Origin: Diplonema japonicum
Taxonomy: Eukaryota; Euglenozoa; Diplonemea; Diplonemida; Diplonemidae
NCBI GenBank assembly: GCA_964019335.1
Contig: OZ025753.1
Span: 1 to 64,000, forward strand
Direction of reading: 5' to 3'
Length of the DNA: 64,000 bases
Shown: in pieces, positions 1 to 10,576 of the stretch
How positions within the stretch are numbered: the first letter of the stretch is position 1
Layout of the letters: the number at the start of each line of letters is the position of its first letter
The notes under the pieces: model-generated
Database searches by the model: none
The model's input: the letters and a program-made list of their open reading frames with translations, nothing else
What the model was told of the DNA's origin: nothing
Program-made: the position numbers and the translations under genes

Positions 1-300
1 AGCAGGCACATGAGAAAGGTCATGCAACTGCTCGGCACCTTTAGCTGTATGCGGTCTCGCGGCTACCTTCCAGGTAGTTCCGAGGAGACCATACAGCTAA
101 GGGCACTTAGCGAAGTAAGCACTTTGAAGGAGTCGGACCCTTTAGACAGTGCAGCACAGAACGTTGTTGCGGGTGTTACAATGGACACTACACCTGACGA
201 GACTCCAGCAGCCTCCCTAGCCCTTGCAGCTTCTCAAGCCCTGACAGATTCTCAAGCTAGACCCCCGCAACCTCCCAGCAACCACCTCACGCCAAAACAC
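1..300 (+). repeat. Dispersed retroelement coding fragment, first of three copies
   Basis: Positions 1-220 match the reverse complement of about 32216-32436 nearly base for base. Positions 190-300 also match the reverse complement of about 28380-28500. The shared reading frame contains the peptide TTPDETPAAS. The copy near 32.4 kb extends the frame upstream, and there the reading around HEKVMQLL suggests a 1-nt difference from this copy. I do not recognise the domain. Because the 32.4 kb copy lies beside an RNase H fragment it may be a gag-like part of a retroelement, which is inference. Confidence 0.6.
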
Positions 301-329
301 CAAATAAGTGTATTCCAAATAATTCTTTT

Positions 330-396
330 TTTTTTGGAGCCCAAACACCACCCCTCCACTGCCCAAATAAAGGGATTATTCGGACCCCCCTTTAGT
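330..396 (-). repeat. Short poly(A)-tailed repeat motif (tail repeat), minus orientation
   Basis: Reads on the minus strand as GGTCCGAATAATCCC, then TTTATTTGGGCAGTGG, then GTGTTTGGGCTCC followed by A. The same motif, also ending in an A run, occurs at 27508-27566, 42362-42430, 47163-47217 and 51425-51492. In three of those places it directly abuts the 3' ends of LVIVD genes. It is probably the tail of a short retroposed element. Confidence 0.65.
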
Positions 397-397
397 A

Positions 398-433
<36 letters not shown>

Positions 434-560
434 CCTCGCTGAAAGAAAAGAAAAAAAAAAGAAAAAAAAAAGCTGAAAACAAAACAAAAAAAAGAAGAAA
501 AAGATGAAAAAGAATAAGAAAAAGAACTTGTGGGGGGTCGTGTTTTTAAAATAAAGAAAT
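396..560. other. Homopolymer-rich spacer
   Basis: A T run of about 30 nt followed by A-rich sequence (AAAAAG type repeats). Predicted peptides here are only Lys or Phe runs. No gene seen. Confidence 0.8.
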
Positions 561-564
561 CCAT

Positions 565-745
565 CAGATGTGTGGTTCGCTGACCTCCCGAGTGCAGAAT
601 CTTGGTTACCCAGGGTGCCCGGGGCTGGGCACACCGCACGCATATAGGCCACGACGCGGAACGCGCTCCCTGTAATCAAGTAGACAGTTCTTGTGCAGGT
701 CACCACCAATACTGGTCCTTTCAGTCTTATATAAAAATTATATAC
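565..745 (+). repeat. Interspersed repeat R1 (SINE-like), copy 1
   Basis: Shares the line CATCAGATGTG...GTTCGCTG...GACCTCC, then GCAGAATCTTGGTTACCC, GCACACCGCACGCAT, GACGCGGAACGC and GTAATCAAGTAGACAG with copies at about 18850-19150, 44130-44350 and 54090-54310. No protein signal. The copies sit in unrelated contexts, so it is a dispersed repeat of about 200-300 bp; a SINE is the likeliest reading. Confidence 0.65.
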
Positions 746-1165
746 TTTCTTTCACTCTTTGTCATTTTCTTCACTCACTAGGGGGGCCTCAATTTAAATA
801 TTTGTTACATTATGGGGCTTTAGAGCGAAAAAATGGGGCTTGTCGTGGAAGAAAAATGTACCCAGCCCCTTTGAAAGATTCTTTTTGAAGGTTGGGGCAT
901 TTTGACTATTTTTGGCCATCTGAGGCCATTCCAGCCCTTAAAAGTGGGTATAAGTGCTTTACTTCCCCTTAAAATTCCACGGCGCAAATAGCTACCAGTG
1001 AAGAGTGAGTGACTCACATAACGAAGAATGAAATAAAATGACTTACTTGCCTCAAAATGAGCCATTATTTAACACTCGTTACCGTTTTTCGTTGCACGAG
1101 TGCAAAGAATTCGGGAACTCGAGTTAAATAACTAACTCATTATTTTGTTGCGATAAATAGCTATA
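745..1165 (-). mobile_element. Non-autonomous derivative of LINE1, minus strand
   Basis: Read on the minus strand it starts with ATAGCTATTTAT, has the same palindromic 5' hairpin as LINE1 (about 1057-1140), then CAAGTAAGTCATTTTATTTC, and then passes directly into sequence homologous to the LINE1 3' untranslated region (TGAGTCACTCACTCTTCACT, and GGCCTCAGATGGCCAAAAAT as at about 19255). It ends CTAGTGAGTGAAGAAAATGA as LINE1 does at about 19412-19431. Both ORFs are absent. It looks like an internal deletion product of LINE1 or a close relative. Confidence 0.72.
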
Positions 1166-1348
1166 TTTATATATATATTTTTTGTTTTTTTTTTGTTGTT
1201 TGGTGTAACTAAGCGTGCGTTCATGAAAAGAAAAAGCACATTTTTTTCTCCCCCCAACCTTGATGTCCCATCACTTCTTTTAAAAAAAAAAAAAAAACGA
1301 AAAAGAAAATGGCGAAAATTTCCTTTCTACTTAACTGTAAAATCAGCA
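1166..1348. other. AT-rich spacer
   Basis: A/T-rich sequence with T and A runs between the LINE1 derivative and the piggyBac element. No gene, RNA or repeat recognised. Confidence 0.7.
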
Positions 1349-3069
1349 TTAACCCATAAAGGACCGGAGCTGAATATTCAGCTAAAAATCTTTTTTTTAA
1401 TTCTGCTAAGGCATTTTTAGTGCTCTGCATGCCCACTCTTTAAAGATTATTATTTATTGCGCGACTTTTTTTATTACTGAACGCTATATCGCTCGTAAAT
1501 TTTTGCATCCAAACTGCAAGGGGAGAAAAAAAATAGTGGCACAGACATTGTTTTTTTACACCCCATAAGGGAGTAGTGCCGAAAGCACTTCTGAAGAAGG
1601 GCCAGTGTCACCGGATGATGGGGATATCCCGGATATGGAATGGGATGACAAAATCGAGAAGGTGGGGAAGAAAATATTTCGCAAGGCACCAGGTCCAAGT
1701 GTACCAGTAGTGGGTCTCAACGGGCTGGAGGTTTTTCCTTTGAGTTGTTTTTCACTCCTGCGGCTCTAAAAGGCTATCGTGGGGTGGGCAGCAAGCCATT
1801 CGAGTGGTATAGAGGCCTTTGGATACTTACAGGGCTCATAATCAAGACAGTTATCAAGGTCTACTGGGCACAGGATGAACTCATAGATACCCCATATTCA
1901 CTATATTTCAGAACGGTAATGGAAAGAAACAGGCTCCTAAGAATAATGCGCCAAATGCGGTTTGGGTTGCCCGCTGGTGGAGGAGAAGGAGACAGAATGG
2001 CTAAAGGGCGCAATCTTGTAAATCTTGTGGTTCCTTCTTGGTCATCCCTGTATGTACCCAAGCGAAACGAACCATCATACGCTGTAGAAGCCGTGTCGGG
2101 TTCATTGTTTGTGAGCCGAAGAAGAGGAAGAGTTATGGGTTCAGAATGCGATTCAGACACCGGTTACACTCTACATGATTGTTTGTACCGGCACGGGCAC
2201 CCGGGGGAAAGAGGCAGAGCTGCTCACCGAATATCAGCACCAGAATTACTGGATTGTCTTTGACAACTGTTTTCGCTTGTCCCATTGTTGATACGGATTT
2301 ACAATGCGGATTTCCACTGCATGGGGACCATCAGGAAAACCCGGAAATTGCTCCCAGAATACCCATTCAGTGTCAGCAAGTGTGTGGCAAAGAAATCTTG
2401 TCAAACAACATCATCGCAAAAGGGTGGCACCCGCGTCAAGTGTTCCCCGCCGGAGCCGAAGATACCTACCCCTCAGGGGTGCACCTTCACGTACCAAGGG
2501 TGCACCTTCAATGTGTCCTGAGAAGATGCAAAAGGCACGGAATTGCACTGTGTGCAACAAATTAGAGAAAAAAGCACCCAGGCCATGTTCTCGTGCAGAG
2601 ATTGCAACGTAGCAATGTGCCCTGTTTCGAATTTTTTCACATTAACGACACCTTAAAAAACCACCTGAAAACCTCTCGAAAACCACTTGAAAATAGAAAT
2701 ACGTTTAAATTGGACAAGTCGCATATCTGTGGCACCTCGGACCTTGTGTTCAAAGAACGGCCATAAGTGGTGAAAAAAAAATAACCAGCCCACCCTGCAC
2801 GCTGAATAAGCGCTGCTTGCCGAAACCATGGAACCTCCGGATAGCATGTGCCCTTTGCAAGAGTTGTTTCTCTCAAATGCTGCTCTACCACCAAAGTTTG
2901 GGTGCGTCTGGGGCTGAAATGCAGGCTGCTTCGCGCTCCAGAAATGGGGTAGTGAAAATAATATAGGTACACACCCTCTAACTCCACCCTCGCCATTTTA
3001 TTTTGGTATTTGAATGAAAAGTTCAAAATCGACTTTTTAGACGAAAAATAGCGGTCCTTTATGGGTTAA
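1349..3069 (+). mobile_element. piggyBac-type DNA transposon, structurally complete, transposase dead
   Basis: Flanked by TTAA at 1349-1352 and 3066-3069, the target site used by the piggyBac superfamily. Inside are perfect 14-nt terminal inverted repeats: CCCATAAAGGACCG at 1353-1366 and its complement CGGTCCTTTATGGG at 3052-3065. The piggyBac hallmark of ends beginning CCC next to TTAA is met exactly. The interior carries a broken piggyBac transposase on the plus strand (about 1600-2660). The total between TTAA sites is about 1.7 kb. Confidence 0.88.
1600..2660 (+). pseudogene. piggyBac-like transposase (DDE_Tnp_1_7 type) pseudogene
   Basis: An acidic N-terminal stretch (about 1600-1740, with DDGDIPDMEWDD) leads into the frame at 1745-2263. 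That frame contains FFTPAALK, WYRGLWI, VYWAQDELIDTPY and RIMRQMRF, typical of piggyBac transposases. A second segment in another frame reads YWIVFDNCFRL just before a stop near 2272; this matches the family motif with the DN pair of the catalytic core. The C-terminus around 2540-2630 shows the cysteine-rich zinc domain in two frames (NCTVCNK, then FSCRDCNVAMCP). At least three frameshifts or stops break the gene, so the product cannot be made. Placement inside TTAA-bounded inverted repeats supports the assignment. Confidence 0.82.
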
Positions 3070-3306
3070 AAAAAAAAAAAAAAGTTCGACACATGACCTT
3101 TAAAAAAGAACAAAAAAGGGAGGAGAGTCAGTGGGATCTGATTGTTTGTTTGCACAGCTGATAATTTAAAAAAGAAAAATGCAAAAGGGATTCAAAAGAA
3201 AAAGTTCAATTTCTGGCGGTCCGGCTGATATACAGTTTGGTGGCGATTTGCTTTTTGCATGGTATCCCCCCCTTTTCCCCCCTCAGATCAAAGCCATAAG
3301 GAGCGC

Positions 3307-3352
<46 letters not shown>

Positions 3353-3771
3353 AGAGAGAAGAAAAACGTACCTCCCCACCCTGTTGGCTCAAAAAAAAAA
3401 AGAAAAGCCTACTTTTTTTTTTTATTTTTGCCAATCTTACCCCCTCCCCTTCCCCCCCCTCTTGATTGGTGGTGCTTTGGTCACACTTCCTTAATAATTA
3501 ATTAGATTATTTTTTTTTCTTTGCTAAACGCTTCATATTCTTGCTACTTCCCCTCCCTTTTTTTTTTTTTTTAAAAACAGAAAGAAATCGGGCAGAGTTG
3601 TCACTTTTTTTTCGAAGGGTGATCCCCCTGCCGGCCATCCTTATTACTCCTCCGTATCCAAAAAAGGTACAAAGAAGGAGAAGGGGGGAGAGACGGGAAG
3701 TGGGGAACACCCCTCCCCCTTCCCCGTCTCTCGTTCTCTTTTTTTTTTTTTTTTTTTCTTGTTTCTCATGT

Positions 3772-3827
<56 letters not shown>

Positions 3828-6062
3828 GCTTCCGTCCCCCTCCCAATTTGCAAGTGTTCATTGAGAGTGGGGATTTATGTGAAGGTTTAAAAAAAAAAAA
3901 AAAATTAAAAAAAAAAGAAGTGCATTGTTATATAGTGGTATACACCCCACCCCTTTCTCATGCTAAAGAAGAAGGGAATGGAAAAGAAAGAAAAAAAAAA
4001 AGAAATTCCATTTTGCTTGCCCTATCTTCGCCCCTCTCGGGGGGGGAAAAGAAAAAAAGATTTCGATTGTACTCAAATAGCATGTTCTTATTCTCCCCCC
4101 CATTCCCCCCTCCGATGCACTAGGAAAGGTAAGGCACATTTTATATCAAAAGCACCGAGACCAGTTGACACCTTTTTGTCAAATGTGGGCAATGAAAAAA
4201 AAAAAAAAAAAAAACAGAAACTGTACCGTAGCGTGCTTTATGAGTGAAAATAACAATTTCGGGAAACAGAAAAAAAAAAAAAAAAAAAATTCTCCTCGGA
4301 AGTAGAGAATAACGCTGAGGCAGAGTGGCTTCCCTTTTTTTTTTTTTTTTTCCTTTTTCTTTTTCTCTTCTGTGCTTCGGTTTTTTTTTAAATTTTTTTT
4401 GGGGGGGCATCTCACAAAGACTTCCTTTTTAACTCATATATTATTTTTTTTATCCACTTTTATTATTAATATTTCTTCCAACCCCAGTTGCGAAGATAAG
4501 AAGAAAAAAAAAAAGATAAGAAGAAGGGGGAGCTATTTTATTCTAAAAAAAAACTTTATATTAATAGGAAAAAAAAAAAAAAAAAAGATTTAATGCAAAA
4601 TGTGTGCTGCCACTGAGTAGTTGTTTATTTTTTTTTTTTTTTTTTATTTTTGCAATAACGAGTCTTTAGACTGTGTCAAAACAGAAATTTATTTTTTGTC
4701 TCCCGCCCAGAGTTGACCCCTGGGATTCGTACTCTGTCCTCTGACACCTCCTAAGGTATCCTGCAAGCTCAACATGTTTTTCATAAAATAATTGAAGTTT
4801 TTTTTTTTTTTTTTTTTTTTTTTTTGAGAAAATTAAATAATTAAATAAAGCACAGGATACAGGACGAACAAGTGAAGTAAAACTCAAATTCTTTTTATCT
4901 TTTTCCTCTTTTTTTTTTCTTTTTTTTTTTCCCTCTTTTTTTAAGTAGTGACAAGGGGGAGGGGATGGCTCCAACAAAAAAAAAGGTTTTTTTTTCCCTT
5001 TTTTTTTTCTCCCCTGCTGTACCCTAAATGAGTACATACACTGCGTCCATCAGGGAAAATCTTAAGAAACAATGCAGAGGAAAAGAAGGGAAAAAGCAGA
5101 GGAAAAACCTCTTGTTGAAGGGGGGATATATTTCCTTTCTTTTTTTTTTTTGTATGTGTTGTGCTCTTTTATAAATTTTTTTTCTTCCCTTCTCCCCCTT
5201 TCTTCCCTTCCAACCTGGGGGCCACGATTACTGCTTTGGCCTCATCTTCGGCTTCTACGGGAGGACTGAGGGAATAACTTTCAAATAAAAAAGAATATAA
5301 CGCGGACCCGCTTCCCCCCCCCCCCCCCCCCCTTTCTTTTTCCCTTCCTTCTCACCCACGCATGCGCACCCGTTCCTACAATCTTGTTTTTTTCTTTTTT
5401 TTTTTTTTTTTTTTTCCATCTTACAGCAATTTTCTTTTCTATTTTTTTTCTTTTTTCTTGTTGTGCAGTAATATTGAGGTATCTGAGAAAGACTCAAAAT
5501 GTAAAACGAAAAAAAAAAGGGACACTAAATGCAGGGTGGGTAAGTTACTGTGGAGGCATTTCTTTATGGTTTATAAGCGGATGATATGAAATGTGTTTTG
5601 TAAGTGCCTCCTTTCGTCACTCCTGCCTGTGTCTTTTATTTTAAAAGAAATGAAAAAAAAGGGGAGATTTTTGTTTTCCCCCTGTTTGTTTGCTCTTCTT
5701 TTTATCTTCCCCGTCCCCCAGCATATGCAAAATATTTTTTTTTTTTTTACATTTCTTTTTTTTTTTTCCTCCTCTCTCCCCTTCCGCCCCCCCCCCCCGA
5801 ACTTTGGGGATGTTTTCGATAACCCAAAACAAAAAAAAGGAAGAAAAAAAAAAAGCCCCCTTTTTTTTTTCTTCCCGTTTCATTTCCCCTCCCCTCTTTA
5901 GTCCTCTCTGCTATTCATTTTTTTTCCCCCCCTCCCCTCCCCTCGAAAAAGAATGTGCAAACTCTTTTTTTTTTCTTTTGCCCATTTTCTTTTATTTTTT
6001 CCTCTTCTTTTTGTATATTCCCAAACAAAAAAAAAAAAAAGAAAACAAACAAAAAAAAGAAA
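3070..6062. other. Homopolymer-rich intergenic spacer
   Basis: About 3 kb of T-, A- and C-runs, including A runs near 3311-3350 and 3772-3826. One short motif recurs at 4409-4445 (CTCACAAAGACTTCC, then TTTAACTCATATAT) and again near 9680 and 11808. Potential peptides consist of Lys, Phe or Pro runs. No gene is supported. The last 100 nt before the cyclase gene are pyrimidine-rich and then A-rich. Confidence 0.8.
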
Positions 6063-7321
6063 ATGCCGAGCATCAAGGTGCTGAACATCGTGTTGGTGCT
6101 GCTGTGCATCGTCATAACTGCATTCATATGCACATTTCTCGCCATTCGCAGCAGCAACGTGGCGCTTGACGACACGAAGGAGTCACGGGATACATCGGTA
6201 GCCTCCGCCTTCGCAGTGGGCGAGGAGAGCGTGCAGAACAGGACAACCGAGCAGCTGGAGTACCTCCTCACAAGCACGGGCGATTTCATGATGCAATTCT
6301 TGAAACCACAACGGCAAGCGGCTACCCACATCGCCAAAACTATCGACGCAAATGATTGGGACAAAGTATCAACATGGGATTGGCACCGACTTGAAAACTA
6401 TTACTGGAGATTTAAACAACTAAGCGCGGACGGCAATACTGGCTTGGGCTTCACCTTAAACAACAGATTAATGGTCCTAATGTACGAAGACGGTTTAACC
6501 TTCACCAACGGTCCAGATGACTATCATGCGATCAAAATCGTGTGGAACTACGGTGAATCTCACCCCTGGGGCGGGTACAACCGGACCTTTGTTGCGTCTG
6601 TGGTACCTGGGACAGGTCTCCCCGCGGGAATCGACGATTTTACCTCTGTTGAGGACTTCGATTACAACACCAGCTACTGCAACTTGACTGATGTCCCCAC
6701 AAAGGGTGCCATCCCCGACGAGCCGTGTGGAGTCGACAGCATGCGCGATCCTCTCACTGCTCTGTTATATGCTGCTGGTTCATTAGTCCCGGAGGGGCAG
6801 ACGCTCTGGACCCCGCCAGTTGTTGTCGATGCTTATCTTGCTATTTCCGCGCTTACTCCAATCTACAAGAATGGCGTCTACTCTGGTGTTGGTTACTCCG
6901 GGGCGGATCTTCGGCATATTAGCAAGTTCCTTGCGGCAGCGAGGGTCAGCGGGCCTGTGGAAGGGCACGATACCCGTGGCCGTGTCTTCATCACCGTCAG
7001 GAACACCTGGTGGCCTCTCGACACGCAGGCGGCGATCGGGTTGCTCGTCGGATCTTCTCACGGAGAGTATGGAGAGAAGTTTTTTTTTAAACTTTTTTTT
7101 ATTTTTTATTTTTTAGTGTGCTGGTTTATAAGGACCCGAACAGCAGGCTTTCTGCGTCGTCTATTTACCCAACAGAGAGCTCAGACAGCATCGTAAGGCA
7201 GGTAGCCCTTGAAGGGTTGAACACAGAAGCTCTCGCACTGTCCAAGAATACATCAGTGTTGAACATCACAACAGACCTCGCGCCGGGCGGCGAGGAATTT
7301 TACTACAGGTATGTGTGGGGG

Positions 7322-7355
<34 letters not shown>

Positions 7356-8739
7356 AGGGTCGAGGTCAGGAAAGACACACACGGGATCGACTGGTACCTG
7401 CACGTTGTGATCGACAGGGCGTACATCCTGGGCAGCATCGACAGGAAGACAGCAGAGACGAAGGACGCGATCCACACAGCGGAGAAGAAGGTCGACGACG
7501 ATCTGAACACCGCACGCACCCTACTCTACATCCTGGTGGCAATCCTCACCGTCGGTCTGATCATCGTCGCCGTCATATTCGTCCTAAGAACAACGGAACC
7601 GCTCATCGTTCTCGAGAAAGAAATGGCGATGGTGGCCGTGATGAAACTAGACCGCGTCAATGCTGAAAGACCTCTCAGCTCTCTACACGAGGTACGCCTG
7701 ATGCAAAGAAGCTTCCTTCAAATGATGAAGAACCTCGTGGAGTACAGAAACTACATGCCGGCATCTGTTCTACAGGACGACGACGACTACGAGACAGAAG
7801 AAATGGAAAGCGAGCACACCCGTGTAGATAGCGACAGAGGAAGCAGCAAATCCGATACCCTAGGCAGCACAAAACGCCCCGACGGGAATTCAACACTAGC
7901 GTCTTCCCTCCACGTTGCCCAGAAGCAGAACACCCTGCATGGGACGGAGGCGAAGCTCAAGAAGGTTACCCTCATGACGTGCAACATCGTCTCCTTCCTC
8001 AACAATGACACCTCCGACCCATCAAGCCTGCTCAACACAATCTCCCACTACCTCACAATGTCTCTCAACAAAGTTAAAACAACCAGAGGAATCCCGGACA
8101 GCTTCAGCGGTGACAGGTTGTACGTGTCATGGAACGGTGTGAAGGTCTGTTCTTCACACAGAGCTGCTGCGTATACATGTGCAAGAAGTATATCTGGAGA
8201 CACATCTGTTGGGAAGAAATTTTCCATTGGAATTGTTTCTGGTGAAGTGAAGTGCGGGAACATGGGATGCGAGGGGATGAAGAAGTTCTCGTTCATCGGG
8301 TCGCTAGCGTCGTGGGTCCACGTTGTGGAACGTGTGGGGAGGCTGAGAGGCGCTGACATCGCCATCGACCACACCACATATGAGGAAGTTGTCAACATTG
8401 CCTACGTCAGGGCCATCCAACATGTATTGTTCAAAAAACACTCTCCTGAAAAGGTTCTAATGGTGTACGAAGCAATGCACGCTAAGGACCTTAAGGAGGA
8501 GGAGTGGATGTATCAGATAGAACAGGGGAACAATAAAAATCCGAACAAGTCTTTCAATTCTAGTTATGATTTGTTTATGATGGGGGATGTGGAGGGTGCC
8601 GAGCGGGAGCTTGAGAAGACAGAGCAAAATCCGGATGATAAGGTGCTTACATCGTACGCAGAGAGGCTGAAGAAGGCGGGCCGAAGTCCTGATTTGACCA
8701 AGCCGCTTGGGATGTGTGATTGCTGCAGTTTTCTTGTTT

Positions 8740-8741
<2 letters not shown>
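6063..8741 (+). CDS. Two-TM receptor-like protein with degenerate class III nucleotidyl cyclase domain; two tiny introns
   Basis: Coding segments 6063-7078, 7117-7308 and 7358-8741 join into one 863-residue protein. Removing the GT-AG introns restores frame exactly (GEYGE|N|VLVYKDPN and FYY|R|VEVRKD). A TM helix spans residues about 6-28, followed by a large extracellular region rich in Trp/Tyr/Gly (Cache-like by position and shape), a second TM at about 457-479, a HAMP-like linker, and at about 605-770 a class III cyclase-like domain (FSGDRLYVSWNG, GIVSGEVKCGNMGCEG). The first metal Asp of the family is Asn here (TCNIVSF) and the VNxAxRLE segment is not conserved, so catalysis is doubtful. 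The tail ends CDCCSFLV, a possible palmitoylation site. I chose the ATG at 6063 because upstream codons are Lys/Phe runs. Confidence 0.82.
7079..7116 (+). other. Intron 1 of the cyclase-like gene (38 nt, T-rich)
   Basis: Starts GTTTTTTTTT and ends TTTTTTAG, with almost no base other than T and A. Excision joins AA (7077-7078) to T (7117) to make an Asn codon and moves reading from the frame of exon 1 to the frame of exon 2, which then stays open. Confidence 0.85.
7309..7357 (+). other. Intron 2 of the cyclase-like gene (49 nt, poly(A) core)
   Basis: Starts GTATGTGTGGGGG, continues with 32 A (7322-7353) and ends CCAG. Excision joins AG (7307-7308) to G (7358) to make an Arg codon and restores the frame. 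There is no pyrimidine tract before the acceptor. Confidence 0.85.
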
Positions 8742-8780
<39 letters not shown>

Positions 8781-9546
8781 ATTTGTCGTCTCATTTCGCC
8801 CACACCTCCCGCTTATGAACTCGTATCTCATTTGGCACTTTGCAATTTTTTTTTTTTTTTTTTTTTATATTTTTATTATACCTCTCTCCCCATCGGTGTT
8901 GAGCGATGAGACAATTTTTTTTTTTCAAGATGCAAAAACAAAAAAAGAAGGGGGGACACAGTTCTTTTCTGTTTACTGGAACTCTTTTTTTTTTTTTTTT
9001 TTTTCTAGGGACATTTTCTTTTTTCCTTCCCCGGACAAAAATTGAGAGTTTTACAAGTACCTTCTCGCGCAGCTTTGTCTTGCTCAATTGTTCACTACGA
9101 CACGAGTTTTTTTCTTTTTTTTTTTTTATCAGAAAAGCGACCAATTCTTTTTTGGTGCAGTGTCTGTGATTGATTTCCCCTCTCATGCTGTGGCTGCGAT
9201 GCATGCGCTGGCTTGATCCTGACTCAGCAACTTTGGTGAGAAAAATTGAGGAGGAAAGAGTAAAAGAAAATAAAACTGCTTTTTATTCACGTTCCAAAAT
9301 GAAACCATTTTTTTTTTTTTTTTGTGTTCTCTTTGAAACAAAAAGATTTTTCATTAATTCGTTGGTGAATAAATAATTAAAAAAAAAAAAAAATGTTTCG
9401 AATGAAACATTTTTTTTTTTTTTTTTTTTATTCTGTTTTGCGCGCACTACCTCTGTACGCTGCCATCACAACTAGTTTTTTTTTAGTTTCGACAATAATA
9501 TTGTTGAAACAATTCAAAGACAAAAAAAAAAAAAAGAAATGACACG

Positions 9547-9582
<36 letters not shown>

Positions 9583-9862
9583 ATAAAACCTTTTTTTCAA
9601 CGTTTCCAACATTCAATGAAGAACAGGAGTCGGGGAAGCAATGGGAAAAGTAAAGAACTCGGCAAGCTGAGATCAAGGGCGTCTCACAAAGACTTCCTTT
9701 TAACTCATATATATATACATTTCTTTTTTTCCCCCTTCTTTTTTAAATTGCACGCTTAACGCCACCTAGTGTTGCAATCAAAAAAAAAGCCCCATTTTTA
9801 TTCTCTCTTTAGATTTTCTTTTCTTCCCAAAAGAAAGGGGGAGGAAGAAGCCTTTTTCTTCT

Positions 9863-9896
<34 letters not shown>

Positions 9897-10560
9897 CTCT
9901 TCTTTTATATTATATATTTTCGCTCCAGAGAAGCATGTTCTTCTTTGTCCTCACGAACTAAATTTTACCCCTCCTTCTTTTTTTTTTTTTTTTTTTTTTT
10001 ATAAATCGAATCTTATACAAGTTTAAATATAAAAGGAAAACAGTGGTATGTAGGGGGTGTAATTCACTTATTTACTTACGGCGTTGGAATAATAAAGGAA
10101 TTGCCCCCTAAAAAAAAAGATTTATTATATTCCCCCTTTTTTTTTTTTGACTCTGCAGACACCTATGGCGACGAACAAGCAGCAAGCTCTGCGCTAGTGT
10201 GCAGAAAGCTGGTTATTTTTTTTCTTCTTTTGTGTTGGTTATTGTAGCCATGACAACCCCACACCCTACTTTCCCTTTTGTGTAATGAAGGGTGAAAGAG
10301 AGAAAGGAAATCTCTTTCACACGACACGTGTGTTGATATAAAAAAAAAAAAAAAAAAAAAAAGAAAAAGAAAGAAAGTGGGTATATGACACCTGTCTTTG
10401 CGATCTTCGTGATTCCTCTTTCTTCTTCACGACAAACTGAGTTTTTTTTTTTTTTTTCTCTTGGTTTTCTTTTTATTTTGCTTTGAAAAAAAAAACAATA
10501 TGGTCACCTCTCCGCTATTTGTCAATGCTTTTTTTTGAAAAATGCGAAAAAATGCTTTTT
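8742..10560. other. AT-rich spacer with poly(T)/(A) runs
   Basis: No gene recognised. It holds a T run right after the cyclase stop codon, the short repeat motif GCGTCTCACAAAGACTTCC at about 9678-9697, and a self-complementary element at 9380-9425. Some short stretches are of normal composition (about 10150-10340), without coding signal. Confidence 0.75.
9380..9425. repeat. Perfect short inverted repeat (hairpin)
   Basis: An A run followed by TGTTTC, loop GAAT, then GAAACA and a T run. The arms are about 20 nt and fully complementary, so the RNA from either strand would form a hairpin. It could be a 3' end signal or simple foldback. Confidence 0.6.
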
Positions 10561-10576
10561 TAAATTTTCACAAAAA

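Noticed and set aside
376-709. Overlapping minus-strand readings with long Phe and Lys runs
   Set aside because: They are translations of poly(A)/(T) runs without domain or codon signal. The same applies to many readings in 3.1-6.0, 8.7-10.0 and 20.2-21.5 kb.
7118-7666. A separate gene starting at GTG 7118 in the middle of the cyclase locus
   Set aside because: The frame is explained by splicing of a 38-nt GT-AG intron. The text continues the same protein, and the rest of the reading past 7309 is intron plus shadow.
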